Source: Elmis aenea
Lineage: Eukaryota; Arthropoda; Insecta; Coleoptera; Elmidae
DNA length: 64,000 nucleotides
Reading direction: 5' to 3'
Assembly (NCBI GenBank): GCA_947652605.1
Contig: OX393579.1
Span: forward strand, 1,054,001-1,118,000
This document shows, piece by piece, positions 26,610 through 40,300 of the stretch (position 1 is its first letter; the number at the start of each line of letters is the position of its first letter). The notes under the pieces were generated by a model. The model did not search any database. It was not told the DNA's origin and saw only the letters and a list, made by a program, of their open reading frames with translations. The translations under genes and the position numbers were made by a program.

Positions 26610-26720
26610 AATATCTAGGAAGAATATTGTGTATACCAAAACTAGACCAGTTTGAAGGCTCATGTCATAATATTTAAGAGAAACTTGGTCATAAAAATGT
26701 AATGTGCTGAAACCATCTAC
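26610..26720 (+). repeat. Copy of the dispersed repeat family
   Basis: Reads 'TATACCAAAACTAGACCAGT' then 'TTGAAGGCTCATGTCATAAT'. It shares the CTAGACCAGTTTGAAG core with the other copies. Confidence 0.4.
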
Positions 26721-29700
26721 TACTACTAGTTCCTTTGTCTAAAAAAAATTGCTTTCATACCACACAATTGCTCTATTTTTACAGCATCTTAAGTCTTAAC
26801 CTAAACTTGTTAATTATATAAGTATTTCTGTTTTAAGTGTCAGTCAGGGTTAGTATATAATATTTTTTAAATTCGATGTCGTATGTAACGTTTTAATATT
26901 ATAATAATTATATCGAAGAGGGCATCTGCAAACATGTCGGAACGTCGTTTTCGACAAAGCCCATACCTGAAAAACGTTTTCTTTAGATTCTTTCGTATAT
27001 GCGTTATCATCTTTTGAAATTCCTGATTTAATTACAATCATGTATCGTATTTTGTTTTTAAAAATGCTATTTTAAACGAAGCCATGGAAAGAATTGTATT
27101 TGCAAGTTACTTTAAAACCAAAATTGCTTGATTCGGGTTAGATAAATAAAGGACGAGTTAAATTTTTACGATTCTATATCCATTGTGCGCCTCTCGACTT
27201 GTCACATCAAACCAGTCGACTAAGCACACTATTAGCAGCGCTACAAATCATGGACAACTATCGCGCGGACCAATAAAATTGAACAAAACGGTAGTAGGCA
27301 GCTGTTAGTGAAGGCGCGATTGGCAAAACAGAACAATACGAGAATTTCGCGGCCAACTAGTCGTGGGCATTACATCGCCTTCTGCTAAGGATTAAAACGA
27401 ATACACTTGAAGTGCATGAACGGGTTATATTTAATTAAACACTTAAAATTAATCTCCAATAAATATGAAATTTCGTAATCAGTAACCAATCATTAAAAAT
27501 CGAATAAAAATTATCGCATAACGCTCATATTTGGCTAAAATTGCATGGAAATAAAATACTTTTCGCAATATTTTATTTGCAAGACTCTTAAAGTGGGATT
27601 TACTAAATTAATTTTTGTTCGTTTATTGCCGCAAACAGGTCAGCGTTATCAATTAACGTATCATGGACTAATTAAAGTGGAACGATAATTTCATTTAAGT
27701 TTATTTGTTTTTAACAGCAGCATTTGCTCTTTCAAGGCCTCGTTCACACAGCTTTGACACTTGTAATGTATGTGACAAACCTACTCGAGTTTTTCCTTGA
27801 GCGTTTTTCGCTATTACGCCTATTTCCTGTTGAGTTACATTTTTTAGGACGTGTTAAATTCTAGTTGAGCTTTATTATCTTTTTAATATAATTAATCCCA
27901 ATTAAAACCACTTATCCTTTTTACGAAGGATTTCTTGTCAAAATACAAAAACTTGTCGTTTTAGCAGTTGCAGTCTTAATATTTTTAAAAAAGGCTGCTA
28001 CTGAGACGATTGGTGAAGCATTCAGATAAAAAATTCTTTTTAACTTGACTTATTTATGTTTAAAAAAAAACACTTATGATCAAACAATTAAGCTTTTTGT
28101 TTGTTTTAAAACATAGCGACTTTCGTATTTCTTTGCGGGCAAAAATGTTGCAAAATCTTGAGCCATCATTGGAGGCAGGGTAGGAACTGAAGCAACATTG
28201 CTTTAGAATAGTTGAAAAAGTGATGGATTATATCGCTAACCGGATTTCAAGTAATAATACCTTGGTAACCGGAGTTGCATTTGCTGAGATTAATAGCAAA
28301 ATCTTAATACCTGTCATCACTCCACGTTTAAAATGAGTAATAATCCATCATTTTCTTCGGCCCCTTATTGCCGCAAATTTACTGGAAAAATGTAGCTAAG
28401 TAAAGTAATATTGTCCTTTGTTCATGTGACTTCACCCACATCATCCATAGCTGCTGTTAATTTACATACATGAAGATTGTAACTTATTTTTACTACCATT
28501 ATTATCTCTATAGGAATATTTTATTGGTTTTGTTATGGAAAAAGTTTTGATTAATACAAGTAGTCATTAGAATTAGGCAACTGTTTTAAAGCAACTATGC
28601 CTCCTACTTATTTACGTATATCGTGTCAATAATGACTTTTTACTTATCTACTTGTAAGGAACACTTTTTAAAGTTAAGGTAGTGTAACTTGAATTATTTA
28701 TAAGCAACCAATGTAAAGTTAAAAAGAATTGTATGCCCTCGAGTTTCCTCTATAAATATCTCGAGAAAAACATGATCTTTCCTTCATGTAAAAGTTATTT
28801 GTTCGGCTCAGTATGCATTCACTTAAAAACGTATAAGTTAGTCGTAAATTGGCGATTAATAATAACAAAAAAACTGGTAGTTATCGACATTTAATTGCGC
28901 AGGAATTACAAATGGCTACACAATAATTGGAAAAAATTCTATAAATTGATAACGTTTATCATTCTACGATTCTACACGGCTGGCTGCGTTGCCATAACGC
29001 TTAATTCGCAGCTCGTTAGAAGTTTTAAAAGGTTCGCAATATATTTTTATTACCTACTAAAAGCACCCGTGTATAGTAATTGATTTTTGGCTGTCAATCT
29101 CTTTACGAACAGATGAATGAAGGAGATGTGCAAAAAGAGGAAAAACAGCTAAACAAAGTTGCACGTGTTTTTTTTCGTAAAGTTTACATCCCTGCTTATG
29201 GAATATCTGACGATGAATGAAATCGTTTTCAAAAACAGTCCATAACAAAATCATACGTTCAGTAACATAAACAAATAAATTTTTATAAATAATTCATAAA
29301 TGTAAAATGTTGAATGTTAAAGCAATATTTTTGCTTTGTTATAGTTGAGGCTACCAATACGAAACGCTATTCTACGAGTATTTCCTTTATAACGCGATCA
29401 CAAAATAAACTATCGATCAAATTTCCAACAGGGTAACACACAAAAAAACTACGAAAGGTTTCCATTATCTGCAATATTAGATGAATTGAATTTCATTTTC
29501 CAAGAAACTGACATTTAATATGTATAGTAACTCTCAATTTGCATTATTTCCCTTGCGAATTTGCGTCAGTTCAACATATTTACATCAACAAATCTTCGAG
29601 TACGTATTTATTTTTATATTGTAAAATGCACACCTGGATCTATTCGCACAAGATGCATCCGTACGTTCAAAACATACTAGAAATTTGATAACAGCGGAAA

Positions 29701-30028
29701 AACTGTGCAGATATAAATAGTTAAGTGAGCGGGAAATTGGATATTCAGGAAACTATCGCAGAATACATGAGAGATGGGCAGAAAAAAGAATAAGCACGCG
29801 TATTTCAATTTATTTTCTAGACGTGGTTGCATTTTGAGTGGTCGTTTTTATCATTCATAGGAAAAATTGTGTTTTAAAATATACAATGCGTTGTGTTCTT
29901 AGCTTTCTTCTTTTTATTGGTTGTTGTTGATAGTCTGTGGGATAGTCTGGAATAAACTTTTTGTAAAAATAAGTTGTGGGGTTTCAGTTAAACATTTGAT
30001 GCACTATAAATAGATCTGTTTTGCTATA

Positions 30029-31769
30029 CAGTGTGGCTGGTTTTTCATTGTCCAGCTTATATCTGCTGAAATATTAATGTTACCAGAAAAAGTTAAATGA
30101 GAAACTTATTAAACAAAAGCTGGTCTACAAAATGGTGCTAAAAATTTTGTTCCATAGCCTACCAGTTTTTCGGAAAAATATCCAACTTTTGTTTTTTAAA
30201 TAGAACACCCTGTATATTTTCACAGAATCACATTCTAAATCAATTTCTCTTCACAATGATATATCATAAGTACCATTTTGCTTTTAAATTATGCTCAATA
30301 TTTAAAAAAAAAGAGAATTATTATAGTCGGCTGTGGAAACAGCACAGCATATCAACTTTTTTATTATTTGTATAGTCCAGAGGTTCCCAATCTTTTTAAG
30401 ATTTTGTACCGGTATGTAGTAGACAATATTATGGCGTACCAGCAGGTAAAATTTTTTGGAAAAACGAGCCCTAAAAAAATCCCAAATTTTCAAGTGATGA
30501 CTTTTTTTGTCGCTTGTGTCTCAAAAATTTGGTCGAGCAAAAAAAAAGACTAATCCTACAAATAACTTTCCTAAATTCTCAACTGATGACTTTTTCTTAA
30601 GGTAAATATTTTGGAAACAGAATGCAATTCTACATGTACAATTGTAATAAAATTCTGGGATACCTACATAAACTTGGTTATTTTATTTTCGGTCTGAAAT
30701 TAGCGGGCATCAATCATCATCCGATATAAACCGATAATTATTTTAAATGTATGTACATATGTGTCTACAAATTTATCACTATCTTCTTCTTCTTCTACAC
30801 ACATGTAATTTTATGACTGTTTATGTGTGTTTATGACTGATTTTATGTCACGTTGTTAGAGGTCTTTTAAGATAAACTGAGCTGTGACGCAGAAACCAAA
30901 ACTCGTCTTAAACGTTAATTACTGCGCCTCCTAAAAACATACGTCTAATTCAACAACAGGGTTATAAACTATAATAATATAACGTTTTTAGAAAGGTCTA
31001 CCTTTCAACCGCTATTCCCTCTCTTTGCGCATTTCGCGCTTCAGTTTATCTTGAAAGACCTCTACCTACTACAGTAGAAAGAGAAAGTATTCGGTTTGAA
31101 AAAGGACAGACAATACGCTCGGGTTTGACGATGTGTTGTATTAAAAAAAAAAACATTATTTTACGCAGAATATTGTTTTCATTATTATTTCATCCAATGT
31201 CAATGTCATAAAAGTTGCTAAATGCCTTAAAGCAGCTTGCACATAACATAGATGTTATATAAAAAGTAAAAAGAAAAATTATTTCATTCGATTATCGCGT
31301 ACCGGTAATTCGACATTCGAGTACCGGAACCGGTACGCGTACAACAGGTTGGGAACGCCTGGTATAGTCCATTTTTCTTAATTATAATTACACTTATTTC
31401 TGTCTGATTTGACAAGTGTTTGCTAATGCAAACAAATTTGACTGGTATTTGCAAAAAACAAAACAATATCACAGCGACTATAATAATTCTCTTTTTTTGA
31501 AATATTGAGCATAATTTAAAAGCAAAATGGTACTTATATCTTTGTGAAGAGAAATTGATTTGGAATGTGATTCTGTAAAAATATACAGGGTGTTCTATTT
31601 AAAAAACAAAAGTTGGATATTTTTCCGAAAAACTGGTAGGCTATGGAACAAAATTTTTAGCACCATTTTGTAGACCAGCTTTTGTTTAATAAGTTTCTCA
31701 TTTAACTTTTTTTGGTAACATTAATATTTCAGCAAATATAAACTGGACAATGAAAAATCAGCCACACTG
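30029..31769. mobile_element. Long-inverted-repeat (mariner-like) MITE, interrupted by a hAT element
   Basis: The ends CAGTGTGGCTG and its complement (ending CAGCCACACTG) lie at 30029 and 31769, both flanked by TATA, consistent with a TA target duplication. The two arms, about 315 bp each (30029 to about 30345 and about 31455 to 31769), are near-identical inverted copies. Each contains the AGGGTGTTCTATTT word often seen in insect Tc1/mariner-type elements. No transposase frame remains. The 276-bp frame at 30278-30553 and its antisense partner run through this repeat and are not genes. A 984-bp hAT-type element splits the loop. Confidence 0.8.
30378..31361. mobile_element. Non-autonomous hAT-type element with 8-bp target duplication
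   Basis: The left end is CAGAGGTTCCCAA and the right end, reverse-complemented, is CAGGCGTTCCCAA. Both match the hAT terminal pattern. It is flanked by an exact 8-bp direct repeat, GTATAGTC (30370-30377 and 31362-31369), the hallmark target-site length for hAT. There is no transposase. The interior has a second inverted pair (about 30861-30885 and 31042-31068, AGGTCTTTTAAGATAAACTG-like). It inserted after the surrounding long-inverted-repeat element. Confidence 0.85.
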
Positions 31770-33089
31770 TATACTGTGGGCGTCCTTGCTTTTAAAAATC
31801 TGTCTTATAAAAGAAACATCACTTTAATTTGAAGAAAAGGAACCAAAAAATAAAATAATGATAATAAAATTAAACAAATCAAACTATGTTATCCAATATG
31901 CTCCCAAGAAAATAATAGGCATTAATTTTTCTTTAAAAAATGCACTTTAACTTACAACTTCTACAACAGATATTTCATAAAAAAATACGAATTATTTTTA
32001 ATTTAACTTTTTTGTAGGTATCAATAAATCTATCATATAGTTTAAGCATTTCTCTCCGTATTTTAGTCTCAAATTTAGCCGGAAAATCTACCGATGTTCA
32101 AAAAATAACTGATGTTTCTTGATATTTCTTGCTTTCACGTTTAGCCTTTACAGCAGATATTTTCCATTAAATTATTCATCCTGTCAAGATGAAGTTTATC
32201 AAATCGACGTGTAAAATTGATGTGTCGATTTCAGGAACTTCTTTGGATAACAAAATATTCTTTGGAAAACTTTATACATACTTGTCGACGATCGTTTTAA
32301 ATTTTTTACGTGGGTTTTAAATGCATCGAGTTCTTAAAACATTTGCTCGTAAATAATTTTTATTAAAAACACTTTAGTGTACAGCTCAGCTTGTTAATTG
32401 AGAGCTGTATGAATTATTTGTTTACAATAAAAACCTTCCGGTTATTCAATCCCTGCTGTGTGCAATTTTAAACTTTTTTGCCGCCAAAAATAATCCAATT
32501 GGAAAATTAAATGTTCATTTTTCTTTTACATAGAATCTCTTTTAATAATTTGTATACCGTATAAAATATTTAATATCGTTAAATATCAAGTCATGATTTA
32601 AAAAACAATTTGAAATCTACATCATCGAACTGCAAACTTTAAATATTTAAGAAAAATCTCTTAAGGGATCTATTAGCGACTACGTAACGAATCTTATCAA
32701 CAATACGATAGTCTCGGATATTCACGAAACAGATTTCTCGTGAAAACGATTCTATTTTATGGCCTACTGATTTTAGAGGCTATCTACCTTAAAGCGATCG
32801 AAATAGTCAAACTCGAGGTTGATCATATCGGCTTTGGATTAGGACTTAAAATACGACACAGATTGTCATAAATGACGGAACATTTTCTCAGCGCTTCTCG
32901 AATCGGATTTTATGCTTCTCTAGTGTAATGATTGTTTTTTTTATGGTGTCGTTTTTTAAGCCATGCCGAATGTTTTTTTTTTATCGAAGTACCAAACCAA
33001 GTTCTTCAATTTTCTAAAAACTTTCAGGCGTTGGGTGGTCCAAATTTAAGCTATTTTTGAAGTCGTTACAATAGAATACATATTAAAAA

Positions 33090-33570
33090 AATTCTTGACC
33101 ATTTTATAAAAATTTGAAGATCGATAAAAAATATGTTTAATGGGCTTCTAGACAAATTGGTAGTTGTTCTGTATTGCTTCACAGTTGCAACATTAAAAAT
33201 ATACAAATCAATTGCAAATTTTCGAAATTTTGACAAAAAAAACATCCCAATGGTATAATAAATTTTTAAAAACTTTGACCTGATGTAAAAAAATATTTTA
33301 TTCGTTTGTTGAATAAAGTGGTAGTTTTTTGGATTGCTAAGGTGTTCCTTAACATATTGGCAAACAATAAAGCCAATAATGTTATTTTTAAATTTTAAAC
33401 CCAAAATTTTCTGAGGGTATACACTTGAACAATTTTTACAAACTTTGACAAGCTGTAAAAACTATTTTTAAACGGTTCCTGAACAAATTGGTAGTTGTTA
33501 TGATGTATTTTTCAATATTTTTATAAACAATAAATGTTCTAAATTTCTATAAAATATATTCTTTTTTTTA
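33090..33570. repeat. Degenerate tandem repeat, period about 160-171 bp, three units
   Basis: The phrase ACAAATTGGTAGTTGTT occurs near 33152. A variant, ATAAAGTGGTAGTTTTTTG, is near 33312 and ACAAATTGGTAGTTGTTA near 33483. Each is preceded by a block like AAACTTTGAC..G.TGTAAAAA and followed by a block with AACAATAAA. The spacing of 160 and 171 bp and the conserved order show a diverged tandem array. It may be a relic satellite or internally duplicated transposon. Confidence 0.6.
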
Positions 33571-34298
33571 ACAAGTTATGTTAATATCTGACAATACCTA
33601 GCAAGTTTTTTTTTTTGGTTTACTACTTTAGCTGTTCTGTGTGTATAAATTTAACAGACCGTGTCAACCAGATTAAAAACTTTTAACATTTTAAATTTAA
33701 ACCCTCGTTTGCGTGTTAACAACATACATCTTGTATTTACTAATTTATACTGTCTTCTCCATGGGTATTCACGACCTTTATTATGTAGATAACCGAGCAC
33801 AGAAAATTGCCAATGTAGGTATATATGCACCATAAATTTTTATAGTGCAAGGAGTCATGTGAAAATTATAGTCTTTAATTTTTCGTTGCATGCTCTATTT
33901 TATTTTACTTTGGAAATGCGACGAAGTTTAATCTTACTCCAGATCACCTACACCTACATACATACATATATACAAAAGGATTACTTAAAGCAACAAAGAT
34001 TTTGATATCGTTTAAGAATAATTATTCTACGTACGAAGGGGCATCTTTAATATGTATACAGCAACTTATGGTAAAACTTTGGACTTTTTCCGAAAGTAAT
34101 TTCGTTTAACTTGGAATTAAATATCGTATAAAAATCTCGGTTTATTATTATGATTTCTTGTCTACCCATATAAGTGCATAATATCATTTATACCTCCAAT
34201 AAATTTCCATTATTTTTCTGTTAAATCAGCAGAAATTTTTCAAGAATACTATTGTGCAGTACTGAACAAATCTAACCTGTGTTTTCTTTTTGTTTCAG

Positions 34299-34382
34299 AT
34301 TCCTGTATGCATCTAATAACCTTGGTCACCACATGCAGTCGAAGTGCCTTTTGTTGGGCAATTTTTTGATGTTTACATCAAG
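34299..34382 (+). other. Exon-like segment of unknown gene
   Basis: A strong polypyrimidine tract and acceptor (gttttctttttgtttcag) precede 34299, and a donor AAG|gtaatt follows 34382. The 84-nt segment is open in one frame only. Read from the second base it begins FLYASNNLGHHMQ. It would be a symmetric exon in phase. I do not recognise the peptide and found no partner exons, so it could be a non-coding exon or chance. Confidence 0.2.
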
Positions 34383-37159
34383 GTAATTAGTTTAAGGTCG
34401 TTATATTTTTTTTTATAACGATCTTGTTTTTGTTTGCACTGGATATTTATATATTACAACTTGCTATTTATTAACTTACGTTTAGTACCGGCTTTAAGTA
34501 TCGACTACTTGCGCTTAAATTACTCGTTTCCAACCCTATTTACACTATTTAGATAGATTTTGAAACGGAAATAACAAGAATTGACGTATTGTATTTGAAT
34601 GTGTACTGTACACCCATTTGTACTGTGTGGTATAAAGAAAATTAATAGTTATTAACTCCTGAAAAATCGGTTATCGTAACTGACCTATTCATTTTATGTT
34701 GATCTCTTGTATTCTTACTTATTGGAATTTAATGTTACTATTTAAAGTGTTTATAAGTAGGTACATTTTCAATTATCATCAAACGATGCTGAACTCTTTT
34801 GAGTGGTGAAAAATCGTAGTTTCCGTTCTCAATTACTACAAAATTAGCGTGGTAGTGTTTTACATTTTTCACGAACGTTCGCAGTTCGCAATTTTAATTG
34901 CCATATTATGTGGTTTGTAATAATACAGTAGGAGGATTACATGCGATGCAATAAATTTAAAATTGCACGTTTATGTTCGAGGTGAAATATACGATAAAAC
35001 TACATAAATTACAAAAGCTCTATTGTGTACCGCAAATTGTCACGTTCCATGTGTTTAATAGCGTTATTTTGAATGATGTGTTATCATAATTATGGCAGAG
35101 TTTACAGGCAAATGTTGAAAAGTGTTGCGAATATCAAACTCATTTGGGATTGTAACATAATTATTTTAAATTGAGTCAAGGCAAAATCGATTTATTCTAG
35201 TTTATTTCAAAAATAAAGTCGTTTTTAGCTCTGCATATATCATTCAATTTTATTAAAAAAATTTAGTAAGATAAGGTGTTCCCAACTTTACAGTTTTTAG
35301 GTTAACTAACTCACGTTTTTGTACATTTTTTTGGCTAATAATTATGCAAGGAAGTTTAAAGTGTTTTCCAATATATACACCCCCTATGTATTGCTGATGT
35401 AGGTGTCAAATAATGTCCATATTAACAAATTTATATGCATCACAGCATCGACAAATTTGTCGGTCATTTAAAATTGATAGATTAACAGCTCCAAAATCTC
35501 ATTTATGCATAATATCGGTAGTCTCAAATTATATTTTATTCATAACTATGTATAATTCATTTTCAGTTTTGCCTCATTTTGTGTTTTCTGTTGATATTGT
35601 TAATATTTTTCTGTAAATTCAATTGTGTGTCATGTCAGTATAATTCTTACAGTCGTAATTCAATGGAAGTAGAATAATTATGAAAATGAGTTTTGTTTAA
35701 ACCTGGTAATTGCAGAGTGATAACATGTAAGATTTTTCAAACAGATTGCTGATAACTGTGCCATGAATATGTATTATGTTAATAAAAGTTGCAGGCGTGA
35801 ATGTATTTGCAATCGATAAAAAATATTACTACTTTTTATTACAATAATTCTGAGATCTCATTTGAAAATAACAGAGGTTACGCATATTTTGATTCCATCC
35901 GCTTTTTTAAATCATGAGCATTATAAATGAAATAGGTACAATACAAGTTAAAAATGTATAAAAGTAAGCTTATATACTTATCCGAAATTTTCTTAAGTAT
36001 TTAGTTACATTTATGGCTAAAGAGACGTTTAAATTATTCGCTTATTTTTCTGTGTATTGAATTTGAGTCACTTTAAGATGTGCACTTGTTTTTTAAACGA
36101 ATATTAGCTACTTATTATAGATACATTATGAATTTACTTTTAATATTTAAAAATGCGAACGATTTTAGTCCAAGCAGAGCATTTATTGGTATGGATTAGT
36201 CTGTTCATTAAAAAAAAAAAACGTCTGTTATCTGCACAAAAGCAGTGTTTACATTGTGTACAAATTAAATTCCATACCAGGAAAATATTTGATTACATGT
36301 ATGAAATTGTCCCGTTTCCAAAAATATCTGTTGTTGAATATCCAGGCAAAAACAGCAATAATTGTTTTTTTGTCTTGCTCAATTGTTACAATTACATAAA
36401 TAAAATGGACTAAATATCAAATTCGAAATAATTTTTTTTGCAGCCACACATAAACAGAACTATTTTGGATGGATTGGGTAGCAAAAAATTTAAAATTTTA
36501 CATCTAATTTTTTTTAAATGTAATCATATATTATGATTCTTAAGAATTCGGTAGAAAAATTGTCCAGACAAGTTTATTTGGGTTACAACATTTTTCCTTC
36601 AATCGTGTTTCAGTGTTTTTGCTGCAATATGCTTGACTTACGAAGCAAATTTAGCATCAACAAATTTGCGCGGTACAACAAATTTTGTACAGTAATTTGG
36701 GCGCCCCAAATTGAAACGACATATTAATGCCTGCAATTATATTACATCCTACACACTAATAGCTCCATATTGCTTTACTATAAATTTGTTGTAAACAGTT
36801 CGCCATTCATGATCAATTTGCACACTTATGAGCATATAAATTATGGCCTTTAGACAGCACTTCATTACTAAAATTAATCCAGGATGTATTAAGTACTTTG
36901 ATATTTATTTATTTAATGAATGAACATGGTGTTTATTATGCTATGCGACCAGTTATTATACAGCATTGATAATATATATCGTATATTTTTTTAGTTATGT
37001 AGTGGGTATGGTATAGAAATGCAGTGTTCATATATTTTTTTTAAATGTTATTCTAATAGGCTCTGAATAAATGACTGCAAACAAACCATAACAAAATCGA
37101 CACAGCTTTTTGTGGTACTTTTTTTGTCAAAAATTGTTTGAAAATTTCTTTCTAAATCG

Positions 37160-37320
37160 CTTTTTATTAAAAGATCTTTTGTAGAAATACTAAAACCAAC
37201 TTCAAGACCCTTGTTTTGTCTTCAAGAGCAATATTATTTATTTAATTATTTATATTGATAAATAAATCAATTAGCTACTTAAACAAAAGTTACGGTTGAA
37301 CACAAAAAAATGTATCTTGC
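37160..37320 (+). repeat. Copy of the dispersed repeat family
   Basis: Contains GATCTTTTGTAGAAATACTA, then AACTTCAAGACCCTTGT, then AATAAATCAATTAGCTACTT. The last block also occurs in the copy at about 51425-51600 (AATAAATCAATTGAGTACTC), which shows the homology extends well beyond the core. Confidence 0.45.
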
Positions 37321-40300
37321 GTTTTAAATCGCTATTGATTTTTGCTTCGGTTCACTCGTTTAATTATTAATAAAATTTCTCTTTATGAGACCAATTTAAC
37401 GACCACTCTTCGCCTGTCCATTTTATCAATCTTTTTTGTTGCTAGTATAACTACTTAAGTCGTCCCACGCCACACTGCAGCCATACCTACATATATCTTT
37501 ATTTAAGTTTTGCTTAAGAAACAAGTTTATACTGTTGAACAACTTTAGAGTTACACTACAACTACACCAGTAGATATTTCGATTAGTAGCGAGAATAATT
37601 CGCTAATTGCAGAAGTTCCTTAAATCAATTATTTCTTTGCTTTAGTAATGCATATGTTTTAGCATTGTCGTTCAGAATAATTAAACCACGTTCCACGATA
37701 TATCATTTTGAAATGAAAATCACCTCGTAAACGGTATAATATTCCATTAAGTCCTTTTATTATTTCGCTACTTAAACAACATGAAATATGCGTAGCATAT
37801 GTTAGTTCGACTTGGTTCAAATAGTTTTAGGAGAACAGTTGAATCGAATACGTACGTTATTCTCCCATAGGGGCATTCTATTCTGTTGTGTAAGCTCTGC
37901 ACGGTTACTTATAAGCGAAATACCATTTTATCGTACACCAAGAAAGTTTACAAACATTTATTTTTAACTTTAAGGAAATACACTTTCTCGCTGTAGCATC
38001 AAAAGATACTTCGACTGTCTTGAGCGTAATTTTTGTATTACAATATCGGAAACATAACTCTTTGGTGTACTAATTAAAGTGCGAGTCTCAGGAAATACTT
38101 CTTAAGGCTATGTAATTTTCTGTAGGTATCGAGGACGATTAGCTCCTATCGATGGCGAAATTATTGTACTAGTTGTGGTCGATACAAAAAGACGTACAAA
38201 TAAAGTAATCTAATAAAGTCGTTATGTACAACTGCCCTACAAATTTTACTGTCTGGAATTGGGCCGCATGTTTGACATTACCGCTTTACGGGGCAATTAA
38301 TTAGCTTTGTAGTTTTTATTTATCGGTTATTGATTCGTTGAAGCTGTTGGAAATTGTCATGAGTTTAAGTTATGTTTGATGTGAGTTATGAAAAATATGC
38401 CATTTAAAATTGTTTTACTTAATATGAGCTGTATCTCTTGACACTGCATTTAACCGAATATTTCGGACAAATTAATCGTTTACGTTTATTGGCCACAAGA
38501 TTTGATGTGTCCAATAAAATTCTAAAAAAATAAGAGCATGCGCTGGTAAACTAGATCTTAGTAGTATGTAATTTTTACTTTTTAAAATATTTGTATAATA
38601 AAAAAAGACACCCCGGTAGCTATTTATATATACATTTATGTTGAACATGATATCCGCTAATAGTTGAGGAGGAAATAATAATTCACTCAAGACTACTTCT
38701 TTGGTTCTCACGAAACTGGAATTATGTATACATTATATTATACATGAAGTAGTGGTTAAAACTGTTACGGGTTATGAATTGCGTCTAGGGGCAAGCTATT
38801 GGTGATTTTATTTTATTTATTCATACCCTGATATCCGAATTCAATTTGCCACACAGCGCGGTTATAATAAACGAGATCTTATCAGGAAAACGTATGATCG
38901 CTACCTGCTAACACTCAACCATTGATTAAGCAATTGTTCGGAGGGTAAACTTTTCTGTAGCTTCGTAATATTGTAGGATTAAAATGAATCCTTTGAAAAT
39001 TTTTGTTAGAGATGCTACAATTTAAAAAAATTGAGGAAGATACTAACAAATTTCCGTGAAAGAATGTTTTATTTTAAATGACAATGAAATGTAGTAGCAT
39101 TAAAGAAAAATTATATTTTTCCTAGGGTTTTGAACAATTATGGTTGATACTAACCAAAATTTGATTGGTAACAAATCATTGTTAGAAAGAAAAATTAATC
39201 CTACAAAATTGCTTTCTTGCGTTTTAAAACTCTTGACAAATAAAAGACAGTTCTTATAATTGAAATATTTTAATCCCTTTTATTGTCAGCCTGGCAATTG
39301 AACGTTATTTTATGCTGATTGGTATCAATAAATTTATAAATCAACCAAATAGATATATAAACTTTTTTTCTTTCATTTGGAACTGTGACTAAAAAGGCAA
39401 AATTATAAATTGGATTTCAATTACAGACGTAAATCATCATAAACAGCAATTAGAATGTTTGTATGAATAATTTATAAGTAAGAATTGCATGATTTAGTGA
39501 ATAAATTACAGCTTCATTTAAATGAAGATATCTTTACTCAATTTAGACGTTTTATTATGCAACAGACAAAATTCCAGCTATTAATTTGCTAAGTATAGTT
39601 TTTAAACTACGGTAAATCAACAGCATGGAATCATATAAGGATAAAGGATGTGGTTTATTTTATGTCTTATCAATATATTGATATTCAATTAAATTTTCTT
39701 TATTTTTTTTTTAGCAGAAAAAACATCACTTTCTGCGCTTTTAACATCATTCACTTAATATCCTTTATACAATCTTAAACCGATTGATTTAACCTTTATT
39801 TGTCAGTCAACATTAATTTCCTGGCTTATATTCAGATTTAAATTAAATACGTTAATTCATTTTGCATAAACGGCATAATAATAATGGCATAATAGACGCT
39901 AATGATTCAATTAAATTTGGATTATTTATCAATCGTGTAGCGAAACGGAAATACTGTTTTTTAAAGTAAGTTTTAATGCCATTTAAAATTCCGCAAATGT
40001 ATTAATTTTATTGAATTTTCCACGCACTTGCTTTGTCTTTATTTTTTAAATTAAAAAACGAAAATTAGCCCCATCAGTATATAAATCGGAAGCTATATAT
40101 TGAAAATCTGTCGATCAAAAAGCTGTACATTTCCTTAACATTGAAAATTTATTTTTAGTGCAGAGTCACATGAGTTAAAACGTTGCCGGGAGCTAGTTTT
40201 CATGTGACAGTAATTTGGACTCAGTTTTACACAATTAAACTTTTATTACAAAGATTTTTAATGGCACTCAATTAAGTTTACTAACTTACAACGTGGATAA

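Larger units (their letters stand above)
18180..30028. other. Gene-poor stretch, no confident gene
   Basis: About 12 kb of AT-rich DNA. It holds three copies of the dispersed repeat (near 21.5, 22.6 and 26.6 kb), a hairpin at 20532-20565, a GC-richer patch at about 27180-27400 with no sustained reading frame, and a weak two-exon candidate at 25672-26091 (see findings). No rRNA, no convincing tRNA and no full transposon was recognised. Confidence 0.5.

Noticed and set aside
30278..30553. 91-codon plus-strand frame and antisense 63-codon frame
   Set aside because: They run across the end of the outer inverted-repeat element into the hAT element; no conserved protein.
36434..36534. Acceptor-like ttttttttgcag followed by a short open frame
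   Set aside because: The frame closes after about 30 codons without a clear donor or polyadenylation context, and the peptide is not recognisable.
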